In this document: positions 1 to 5,707 of the stretch, piece after piece | How the letters are laid out: each line of letters starts with the position of its first letter | Numbering within the stretch: the first letter of the stretch is position 1 | Assembly (NCBI GenBank): GCA_900553315.1 | Contig: USCW01000064.1 | Location: forward strand, 1-8,458 | Source: an uncultured Eubacteriales bacterium | Lineage (GTDB): Bacteria; Bacillota; Clostridia; Christensenellales; Aristaeellaceae | Reading direction: 5' to 3' | Length of the DNA stretch: 8,458 nt | Translations under genes and position numbers: made by a program | The notes under the pieces: generated by a model | What the model was told of the DNA's origin: nothing | Seen by the model: the letters and a program-made list of their open reading frames with translations, nothing else | The model's database searches: none

Positions 1-1245
1 TGCCGCCTGCGGGACACGGCGGGCTGGGCAATCTGCGCGGCGCATGTGAATCACGGGCTGCGCGGCGCGGAAAGCGACGGCGATCAAGCCTTTGTGGAGG
101 CGCTGTGCGAGCGATACGGCCTTCCGCTGTGCTGCACGCGACTGTCGCCGCCTGTAGACGCAGGGGAGACTTGGGCAAGGGAAGCTCGCTATCAGGCGCT
201 GTTTGACGCAGCAAGGGCGCAGGGATGCAGTGTGATGGTGCTGGCGCATCATCAGGACGATCAGGCGGAAACGCTGCTGGAACATCTGCTTCGCGGCTGC
301 GGCCCGGAAGGGCTGGCAGGGATGCGCCCTATTACGACACGCAATGGCATGACGCTGGCACGGCCTCTGCTGACCATATCCCGGGCGGAACTGCGAGAGG
401 CCTTGCGGGATGCAGGGGAAGGCTGGCGGGAGGACGCGACCAACAGCGAGGCCTTTTGTTTGCGGAATCGTCTGCGGCTGGAGCTGCTGCCCGCCATGGA
501 GGCACTTGCCCCCGGCGCAGGGGTGCGCATGGCTCGTGCGGCACGTTTGCAGGGCGCAGAGCAGCAGATGCTGGAGGACATGGAGGCGGACTTCCTGCGG
601 GCCTATGAACGCGGCTGGCGGGCGCTTCCGCTGGCGGCGCTGAGGACGCTGCATCCGGTCATGCAGGGGCGTGTAGTACGCCGCTGGTGGGGTGAACTGG
701 CGGCAGAGCTGCCACGCCTAGAGGAGCATCAAACAGCGGCCTTTATGGCACTTGTAACGGCTTCTGCGGGCAGTCGCTGCAATCTACTGGGGGACTGGCA
801 TGGGGAGCGGGGAAGCTGTTTTCTGCATTTGGTGCCGCCGACGGTGGCGCGGGTGCCCGGCATTGTTTTAGACGGCACGCCATGCACGATTGCATGGGGA
901 CGGTTGACGTTGACGGTGCGGGCATGGCGGTCGGAGGACGGTCACGGCGACGGGAAACGCGTGCAGGTGCTTCCAGCAGCGTTTTTAGCGGGATGTGTGC
1001 TGCGGACGCGGGAGCCGGGGGACTGGCTGCGGCCTTTTGGGGGCGGCGGGCGCAAGAGCTTGCAGGACGCGCTGACGGATCGAAAAATAGACGGAGCGTT
1101 TCGGGACAGGGTGCCGCTATTGTGCCGGGAAAAAGAAGTGCTGTGGATTGCGGGAGCGGCGGCAGGAAATGTGCCGAGGATTGACGAAAAAGAAAAGCTA
1201 TTAACGTTGAGCTGGGGCGGGTACATGCCTTGGTTGGACGGCTGA
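1..1245 (+). CDS. tilS: tRNA(Ile)-lysidine synthetase TilS, 5' end cut off by window edge
   Basis: TilS uses ATP and lysine to convert the wobble C34 of tRNA-Ile(CAU) to lysidine, so that it reads AUA and is charged with isoleucine. The reading frame is open from base 1 to the TGA at 1243-1245 (414 residues visible). A GTG at 46 is not the start, because conserved TilS sequence lies before it (AAHVNHGLRG across the GTG). Roughly 35-45 N-terminal residues are missing, including the SGGxDS P-loop. Visible family motifs are HVNHGLRGAES near the start, AHHQDDQAETLL with RGCGPEGLAGM around residues 83-107, RPLLTISRAEL, and TNS...RNRLRLELLP. The C-terminal TilS domain has LRTREPGDWLRPFGGGGRKSLQDALTDRKI. 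It is followed after 25 bases by hpt, the usual Firmicutes order. The family assignment is very safe; the gene is partial only because of the window. Confidence 0.96.
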   Translation, partial: CRLRDTAGWAICAAHVNHGLRGAESDGDQAFVEALCERYGLPLCCTRLSPPVDAGETWAREARYQALFDAARAQGCSVMVLAHHQDDQAETLLEHLLRGCGPEGLAGMRPITTRNGMTLARPLLTISRAELREALRDAGEGWREDATNSEAFCLRNRLRLELLPAMEALAPGAGVRMARAARLQGAEQQMLEDMEADFLRAYERGWRALPLAALRTLHPVMQGRVVRRWWGELAAELPRLEEHQTAAFMALVTASAGSRCNLLGDWHGERGSCFLHLVPPTVARVPGIVLDGTPCTIAWGRLTLTVRAWRSEDGHGDGKRVQVLPAAFLAGCVLRTREPGDWLRPFGGGGRKSLQDALTDRKIDGAFRDRVPLLCREKEVLWIAGAAAGNVPRIDEKEKLLTLSWGGYMPWLDG

Positions 1246-1270
1246 CACAGGGAGAGGAGCGGCTCAGGCT

Positions 1271-1834
1271 ATGGAACGAGATGCAAAGCTATATCAGGAT
1301 TTGACGAAGGTGCTGGTAACGCGGGATGAGATCGCCAAGGCGGTAAAGGAGCTTGGTGCGCGGATCACGAAGGATTACGCGGGGAAGGCGCCCGTGCTGA
1401 TCGGCATTTTGAAGGGTGCGGTCGTGTTTTACAGCGACCTGATTCGTGAAATTGATCTGCCCCTGACCACGGAATTCATGGCGATTTCCAGCTATGGCAG
1501 CGCCACGAAGAGCTCCGGAGTGGTGCAGGTATTGAAGGATTTGAACCGAGACATTACGGGCAAGGATGTCATGATCGTGGAGGACATTGTGGACTCCGGT
1601 ATGACGCTGAGCTATTTGAAAAAATATTTAGCGGATCGGGGTGCCAGCTCGATCAAGATTGTGACGCTGCTGGACAAGCCCGCTCGTCGCCGTGTGGAGC
1701 TGACTGCGGACTATTTCTGCTTCACAATCCCCGACGAGTTTGTGGTTGGCTACGGTCTCGATTACGATGAAAAATACCGCAATCTCCCCGACATCGGTGT
1801 TCTCCATCCCAGAATCTACGGGGGAGAAGCGTAA
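1271..1834 (+). CDS. hpt: hypoxanthine phosphoribosyltransferase
   Basis: This cytoplasmic purine-salvage enzyme transfers phosphoribose from PRPP to hypoxanthine (and usually guanine) to give IMP or GMP. The protein has 187 residues, normal for the family. Visible motifs are LKGAVVF (residues 48-54, the PPi-binding loop), SSYGSAT (73-79, the flexible loop), VEDIVDSGMT (103-112, the PRPP loop with the acidic pair E104-D105), the purine-site lysine K136 in LLDKPARR, and DEFVVGYGLDYDEKYRNLP (155-173) near the C terminus. The ATG is preceded by a purine-rich GGAGAGGAG (1251-1259), a little far away at 11 bases. It lies 25 bases behind tilS, so the two are probably co-transcribed. In many Firmicutes ftsH comes next; here a hairpin and a convergent gene follow instead. 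Confidence 0.96.
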   Translation: MERDAKLYQDLTKVLVTRDEIAKAVKELGARITKDYAGKAPVLIGILKGAVVFYSDLIREIDLPLTTEFMAISSYGSATKSSGVVQVLKDLNRDITGKDVMIVEDIVDSGMTLSYLKKYLADRGASSIKIVTLLDKPARRRVELTADYFCFTIPDEFVVGYGLDYDEKYRNLPDIGVLHPRIYGGEA

Positions 1835-1849
1835 AACTGAAGGTGTGTA

Positions 1850-1895
1850 TTGCGAGGGAGGGGACTTCTCTTCAGAGAAGTCCCCTCCCTCGCAA
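1850..1895. terminator. perfect 21-bp hairpin between convergent genes, likely bidirectional terminator
   Basis: The arms 1850-1870 and 1875-1895 are perfectly complementary, with the four-base loop TTCA. The hairpin starts 15 bases after the hpt stop codon and ends 8 bases from the regulator gene's stop codon, so it can serve transcripts from both sides. Neither side has a clean T-run directly after the stem. On the + strand the next T-rich stretch is about 15-30 bases away (CTCTTTCTATAATTTTTG). Termination is therefore inferred from position and stem strength; a dispersed palindrome or a Rho-independent stop without a U-tract are alternatives. Confidence 0.6.
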
Positions 1896-1903
1896 AACCA
1901 TCC

Positions 1904-2905
1904 TCAATCTCTTTCTATAATTTTTGTTGCAATGTAGGTGACTTCGGCGGGGGCGGCGGGGTAGTCGACACGGTAGATGAGCTTGCGGGCGAGCGTGCGC
2001 CCCAGCGCAGAGGTGTCCACGTCTACGGTAGTAATCTTCCCGGCTACCGCAGGATATTCCGTGCTGTTGTCAAAGCCAGTTAAAACAAAATTCGGCGGCA
2101 ACACGCGGCCGCTTTCCGCAAAGTATCGTGCCGCAAAGCTTGCTATGAAATCGCTGGCACAAACGATCCCGTCCGGTAACGGATCAAGCGCGGATAGAAA
2201 CGCGCTGATCTGCTCGTAATGCTCGTGTAAGCGAAGCGGCTCCGTCAGGCTCAGCGTCGGGTCAGCGATAGTTTTCTCCGCCTGATGCGCCAAAAGAAAA
2301 CCGTGATACCGGTCCAGATTCGTCTGCGCATAATTCACATCGCCAATGAACCCAAGCCGCCGTCGTCCGCTCCGCAGCAAACGCGCCGTAATCTCCTGCA
2401 CCCGCACCTGACTTTCCAGTATGACCAGATCGCCGTTCAGCTGATCCGGCCGCAAGGACGGCACCACATCCAGAAAAACCTTCGGCATCGGCGACGCAGC
2501 CAGCATTTCCAGCAACTGTTTATCATATACATTTAAGACGATGAATCCTTCCACCGTCCCCTGCGTCAGCGCCGTGGGCAGCGTGTAGCCCTTACGCCAG
2601 ACCGTTGGCATGTAGGTGTACATCATGTTGATGCCCGATTTCGCCAGCTCCTTGGCAATATGGTGAATAATATTCATCCAGAAAATGGACGATTCCGGAC
2701 GCGCCACCGCAATGGCGAAGGTACGTACACCCTCCGTCTCGGACACAGCCGCCTGCGACAGCTCAAAGCCAAGCTCCTGCGCCTTTTGCCGCACCGTGCG
2801 CCGAAGCGCCTCGGAGACCCCCGGGCGGTCGTTCAGTACCTTCCAGACGGTAATGCGCGATACGCCAGCCGCATCGGCCAGCTGCTGCATGGTGATCTTG
2901 GACAT
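1904..2905 (-). CDS. LacI-family transcriptional regulator
   Basis: This is a DNA-binding sugar-responsive regulator of 333 residues, the normal LacI/GalR length. The N-terminal helix-turn-helix is clear (residues 3-31, with ITMQQLADAAGVSRITVWKV then LNDRPGVS). The periplasmic-binding-protein-like effector domain spans about 62-333. It includes FIGDVNYAQTNLDRYHGF, DGIVCASDFIASFAARYF, LTGFDNSTEYPAVAGKITTV and DTSALGRTLARKLIYRV. The ATG at 2905 is preferred over one further upstream at 2977, because GGAGGGA sits at 2914-2920 and the domain begins right after it. The usual hinge helix (ARxL type) is not recognisable at 45-60. The gene is divergent from the transporter genes, so it is probably their repressor. 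The effector is unknown; a mannoside or its breakdown product is the natural guess. It could instead act as an activator. Confidence 0.93.
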   Translation of the reverse strand: MSKITMQQLADAAGVSRITVWKVLNDRPGVSEALRRTVRQKAQELGFELSQAAVSETEGVRTFAIAVARPESSIFWMNIIHHIAKELAKSGINMMYTYMPTVWRKGYTLPTALTQGTVEGFIVLNVYDKQLLEMLAASPMPKVFLDVVPSLRPDQLNGDLVILESQVRVQEITARLLRSGRRRLGFIGDVNYAQTNLDRYHGFLLAHQAEKTIADPTLSLTEPLRLHEHYEQISAFLSALDPLPDGIVCASDFIASFAARYFAESGRVLPPNFVLTGFDNSTEYPAVAGKITTVDVDTSALGRTLARKLIYRVDYPAAPAEVTYIATKIIERD

Positions 2906-2945
2906 GACGTTCGTCCCTCCTGCTAAGCGTAGCCTATGATAAAAT

Positions 2946-2974
2946 AGGATACACGCCGCTCTGAAAAATGTCAA
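2946..2974 (-). promoter_or_regulatory. predicted sigma-70-type promoter of the LacI-family gene
   Basis: Read on the - strand there is a consensus -35 box TTGACA (2974-2969), a 17-base spacer, and a -10 box TATCCT (2951-2946, four of six consensus bases). Transcription would begin near 2939, giving a leader of about 34 bases before the ATG at 2905, with a good ribosome binding site. The -35 box overlaps one arm of an 8-bp inverted repeat (2964-2971 and 2988-2995), so self-regulation is possible but unproven. Confidence 0.6.
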
Positions 2975-2995
2975 CATGATAATGGAAACATTTTT
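2964..2995. promoter_or_regulatory. 8-bp inverted repeat over the regulator gene's -35 box
   Basis: AAAAATGT (2964-2971) and ACATTTTT (2988-2995) are perfect reverse complements, separated by 16 bases. The left arm overlaps the TTGACA box of the regulator promoter. The arms are AT-rich in an AT-rich spacer, so chance is a real alternative; it is listed as a possible protein-binding site only. Confidence 0.25.
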
Positions 2996-3089
2996 AACAG
3001 AAGTAAAGGTATGGACAAAATTCCATAAATTGTAAATTATGTATTTTATGCAATAATGTAGAATATCTCATAAAAATTTAGATTATCTA

Positions 3090-3118
3090 TTGCAAAACGC
3101 AAAAATCTATGTTAACAT
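3090..3118 (+). promoter_or_regulatory. predicted promoter of the permease genes
   Basis: A -35-like TTGCAA (3090-3095) and a -10-like TAACAT (3113-3118) are separated by exactly 17 bases; each matches four of six consensus bases. Transcription would start around 3125, about 50 bases before the permease ATG. The -10 box lies inside a perfect 12-bp palindrome TATGTTAACATA (3108-3119). The spacer around it (about 2940-3160) is strikingly AT-rich compared with the coding sequence. Other weak -35/-10 pairs exist in this region, so the exact boxes are uncertain. Confidence 0.45.
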
Positions 3119-3135
3119 AAAGCCAACAAGCGAGA

Positions 3136-3157
3136 TTAACGTTCGTTAACACTTAAC
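3136..3157. promoter_or_regulatory. overlapping palindromes, candidate LacI-family operator
   Basis: TTAACG and CGTTAA (3136-3149) form a perfect inverted repeat with a two-base spacer. It overlaps a second inverted repeat, GTTAA-CAC-TTAAC (3145-3157). Both sit just downstream of the predicted transporter promoter, where a bound repressor would block transcription. The motif TTAAC occurs at 3112, 3136, 3146 and 3153. That the neighbouring LacI-family protein binds here is inferred from position and symmetry. Confidence 0.45.
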
Positions 3158-3173
3158 AAACGGAGGGAGCAGC

Positions 3174-4145
3174 ATGATACACCGAGCCCCGGCCAAAGCG
3201 GCAACCAAACCCGGGCACAAGCACCGCTGGACGCGAGACGATCTGGAACTGGGTCTGCTGGGCTTTCCCACCTTCGTGTGGTACGCCTTGTTCAGCTATC
3301 TGCCCATGTTCGGACTGATGATCGCCTTCAAGCAATACAAGATTTTCCCGAAGCAGTCGTTCCTGTCCAACCTGCTGCAAAGCCCGTGGGTCGGCTTCGA
3401 CAACTTCAAGTTTTTTATTGACAACAATACCTTCGGGATGCTGCTTCGCAACACGATCCTGTACAATCTGGTGTTCATCGTGCTGAACATCGTGATCCCC
3501 GTGGCGCTGGCCATGATGATTAACGAATTGTACTCCAAGCGGCGCAGCAAGGTCTATCAGACCATGATGTTCTTTCCGCACTTCTTGTCGTGGGTGGTAG
3601 TGAGCTACTTCGTGTATGCCTTCCTGTCCCCTGACAAGGGCCTTGCGAACAAGATCGTCATGGGACTGGGCGGCGAAAAGATACTCTGGTATTCCTCACC
3701 GCAGTATTGGCCCTTCATTCTGGTTTTCATGAATCTATGGAAGGGAACGGGCTACAACATGGTGGTGTATCTGGCCTCCATCACCGGTATAGATCAAAGT
3801 CTGTATGAGGCGGCGATGTTGGACGGCGCCAGCAAGTGGCAGCAAGCGAAGTACATCACCCTGCCGATGATGAAGACCATTCTGGTGGTACTGTTCATCA
3901 TGAACGTCGGCAAAATTTTCTACTCGGATTTCGGTCTGTTCTGGCAGGTCACGCAGGGCATTCCGAACTCGCTGCACAAGGTAGCCTCTACCTTTGACAC
4001 GTTTGTCTACTCCGCGTTGCAGGGTTCCACGCCCATTGGGCGGACGGCGGCGGCCTCCATGTTCCAGTCGGTATGCTGCTGCGCGACGATTCTGCTGGCA
4101 AACTTCATTGTATCGAAGGTCGATCCCGACAGCGCGATCATTTGA
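3174..4145 (+). CDS. ABC sugar transporter permease, LplB type
   Basis: This is one of two membrane subunits of a carbohydrate ABC importer, 323 residues long. About six hydrophobic segments are visible, roughly at residues 27-51, 92-118, 129-150, 176-204, 234-255 and 292-315. The EAA loop that contacts the ATPase is clear in YEAAMLDGASKWQQAKYITL (211-230). The family signature PWVGFDNFKFF is at 71-81 and MMFFPHFLSW at 131-140. These features match the LplB-like (polysaccharide transport) permeases rather than the MalF/UgpA branch. The start is supported by GGAGGGAG at 3162-3169. The next permease starts 19 bases later, so they form an operon. No ATPase gene is present, as is usual for this class, which shares an MsmX-like ATPase. 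The substrate cannot be read from the sequence. A run of three cysteines (301-303) lies in the last membrane segment. Confidence 0.93.
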   Translation: MIHRAPAKAATKPGHKHRWTRDDLELGLLGFPTFVWYALFSYLPMFGLMIAFKQYKIFPKQSFLSNLLQSPWVGFDNFKFFIDNNTFGMLLRNTILYNLVFIVLNIVIPVALAMMINELYSKRRSKVYQTMMFFPHFLSWVVVSYFVYAFLSPDKGLANKIVMGLGGEKILWYSSPQYWPFILVFMNLWKGTGYNMVVYLASITGIDQSLYEAAMLDGASKWQQAKYITLPMMKTILVVLFIMNVGKIFYSDFGLFWQVTQGIPNSLHKVASTFDTFVYSALQGSTPIGRTAAASMFQSVCCCATILLANFIVSKVDPDSAII

Positions 4146-4164
4146 TTCGGAAAGGAGCATTTTC

Positions 4165-5088
4165 ATGGCTAAGTCATCTGTTGTTGCGGATTCCATGAAG
4201 ATCAACCGGGTCAAAGGCGGCACCAATGCGGCGTTCAACGTGCTGTTCGTGCTGTTGGCGGCCATGGCGATTCTGCCGGTGATTTTCGTCTTCATGATTT
4301 CGATCTCCTCGGAGGAGTCCATTCGGTTAGTCGGTTACAGCTTTGCTCCGCGTGGCTTTTCGGCTTCGGCGTACGCGTTCCTATGGAACGAGCGGGCGAC
4401 AATCTTACAGGCCTTGTTTATTTCCGTCAGCGTGACTTGCTTGGGTACGCTGCTGGGCTTGGCGCTGACGACCACCATGGGATATGTGCTTTCCCGGCCA
4501 GTATTCAAGATGAAGAGCTTTTACACATGGGTGGTTTTCATTCCGATGATCTTCAACGGCGGCATGGTGGCCTCCTATGTGGTGAATGCGAACGTATTAG
4601 GCTTAAAGAACACCATTTGGGCGCTGATCCTGCCGCTGGCGGTATCGTCGTTCAACATCATCATTTGTAAGACGTTCTTCCGCTCCACGATTCCGGACAG
4701 CATTATCGAGTCCGCGAAGATGGACGGTGCGAGTCAGCTGCGGATATTCGGGCAGATCGTATTGCCGATCTCGAAGCCGGTGCTGGCGACGATTGGTTTG
4801 TTTCTAGTCTTTGGTTACTGGAACGACTGGTTCCAGTCCTCGCTGTACATCTCGGACAGCAAGCTGGTCTCGCTGCAAGCGCTGCTGAACAACATGATGA
4901 AGAGCTTGGACTACATTGCGAACAATCCCACGGCGGGTGTCAGTCTTCAGCAGTACCGAAACCAGATGCCCAGTGAGTCGGTTCGCATGGCCATTGCGAT
5001 CGTCATCGTCGTTCCCATTGCCTGCGCCTACCCTTTCTTCCAGAAGTACTTCATCTCCGGTCTAACCATCGGTGCAGTGAAGGGGTAA
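4165..5088 (+). CDS. ABC sugar transporter permease, YtcP type
   Basis: This is the partner permease, 307 residues long, of the carbohydrate permease family COG0395. Hydrophobic segments fall roughly at residues 23-47, 80-110, 118-142, 150-170, 203-222 and 275-295. The EAA loop is visible in IIESAKMDGASQLRIFGQIV (180-199), followed by LPISKP. The ending KYFISGLTIGAVKG is typical of YtcP-like proteins. I start it at the ATG at 4165, preceded by AAAGGAG (4151-4157) at a good distance; the frame remains open upstream into the previous gene, but that part has no family sequence. It forms a heterodimer with the upstream permease. It is separated from its binding-protein gene by an unusual 619-base repeat-rich gap. 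Confidence 0.93.
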   Translation: MAKSSVVADSMKINRVKGGTNAAFNVLFVLLAAMAILPVIFVFMISISSEESIRLVGYSFAPRGFSASAYAFLWNERATILQALFISVSVTCLGTLLGLALTTTMGYVLSRPVFKMKSFYTWVVFIPMIFNGGMVASYVVNANVLGLKNTIWALILPLAVSSFNIIICKTFFRSTIPDSIIESAKMDGASQLRIFGQIVLPISKPVLATIGLFLVFGYWNDWFQSSLYISDSKLVSLQALLNNMMKSLDYIANNPTAGVSLQQYRNQMPSESVRMAIAIVIVVPIACAYPFFQKYFISGLTIGAVKG

Positions 5089-5093
5089 GGCGC

Positions 5094-5515
5094 CAGAGGG
5101 CGCTGCCCTCTGGACTCCCGGTTAAGGGATTTCATCCCTTAACAATCCCTTTGCGGAGGGTGGCTGAGGGAGTTCGAGGCACGGTGCGCGACAGGCGCAC
5201 CGCGCTGTGGGGCTTGGTTCATCTTGACGGTTTTTCAGAGGGCGCTGCCCTCTGGACTCCCGGTTAAGGGACTTCATCCCTTAACAATCCCTTTATGGAG
5301 GGTGGTTGAGGGAGTTCGAGGCACGGTGCGCGACAGGCGCACCGCGCTGTGGAGCTTGACTCATCTTGAAGGTTTTTCAGAGGGCGCTGCCCTCTGGACT
5401 CCCGGTTAAGGGACTTCGTCCCTTAACAATCCCTTTATGGAGGGTGGTTGAGGGAGTTCGAAGCACGGTGCGCGACAGGCGCACCGCGCTGTGGGGCTTG
5501 GTTCATTTTGAAGGT
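5094..5515. repeat. three tandem copies of a 142-bp hairpin-rich unit
   Basis: Copies lie at 5094-5235, 5236-5377 and 5378-5515; the last lacks its final four bases. The period is exactly 142 bases and hand alignment gives 6-8 differences per pair (about 94-96% identity). Each copy carries three inverted repeats. The first is CAGAGGGC/GCCCTCTG with a three-base loop. The second is a GTTAAGGGA-type stem of 9-10 bp (5121-5143, 5263-5285, 5405-5427). The third is CGGTGCGC/GCGCACCG with a five-base loop (5182-5202 in copy 1). Short open frames cross the array, but the period is not a multiple of three and nothing suggests a gene. It lies between the permease and binding-protein genes, 5 bases after the permease stop. 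It resembles dispersed palindromic (REP-like) elements; its function is unknown. Confidence 0.95.
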
Positions 5516-5643
5516 GGAGACTGGCTGTCCGCAGGACTGGGTTCGTGTAACCCGGCTTCGCCGGATTCGCGGGTTGTCAATTTTGTAAAGCAAAATTGAT
5601 TCCTTGCAGCTCCCCTTCTAGCAAATGGCTGCGGCCATTTGCT
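5516..5643. repeat. cluster of diverse hairpins upstream of the binding-protein gene
   Basis: No gene is seen here. Several perfect stems follow each other: GTCC-GCA-GGAC (5527-5537), GGGTT/AACCC (5539-5553), CCGGC-TTC-GCCGG (5552-5564), and AACCCG/CGGGTT (5549-5554 with 5570-5575). Then come TCAATTTTG/CAAAATTGA (5577-5599, nine pairs) and AGCAAATGGC/GCCATTTGCT (5620-5643, ten pairs, loop TGCG). The AACCC stretch can pair with either of two partners, so alternative folds exist. The sequence is unrelated to the 142-bp unit next to it. It could act in RNA processing or attenuation, or be an accumulation of dispersed palindromes. Confidence 0.6.
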
Positions 5644-5671
5644 TGACACAGATTGTTCGTCCCGCAGAAAT
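5643..5671 (+). promoter_or_regulatory. possible promoter of the binding-protein gene (TTGACA box)
   Basis: A consensus -35 box TTGACA occurs at 5643-5648, directly at the foot of the AGCAAATGGC hairpin. The best -10 match at a 17-base spacing is poor (AGAAAT, 5666-5671, three of six). A better -10-like TAAAAT at 5683-5688 has no matching -35 box. An imperfect inverted repeat GTCCC/GGGAC (5659-5663 and 5672-5676) lies between. A separate promoter would fit with high expression of the binding protein, but read-through from the permease genes is equally possible. Confidence 0.3.
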
Positions 5672-5707
5672 GGGACAAACGATAAAATTTACAAGGAGGA
5701 ACATGGT

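Noticed and set aside
299..301. Short + strand and - strand open frames overlapping tilS
   Set aside because: They lie wholly within tilS in other frames, with composition typical of GC-rich shadow frames, and tilS motifs are continuous through the region.
2906..2977. 24-residue N-terminal extension of the LacI-family protein
   Set aside because: The ATG at 2905 has a strong ribosome binding site and lies directly before the helix-turn-helix, and the extension would overlap the predicted promoter.
5094..5515. CRISPR array
   Set aside because: The repeated units are 142 bases long and abut directly, with no unique spacers and no cas genes nearby.
5539..5564. T-arm-like GGGTTCGTGTAACCC suggesting a tRNA
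   Set aside because: No acceptor, D or anticodon stem can be built around it; it is one of several simple hairpins in the cluster.
5224..5599. Two short + strand open frames (5224-5409 and 5366-5599) encoding near-identical peptides
   Set aside because: They are the same frame of successive copies of the 142-bp repeat, begin with weak starts, lack a ribosome binding site, and shift frame between copies because 142 is not a multiple of three.
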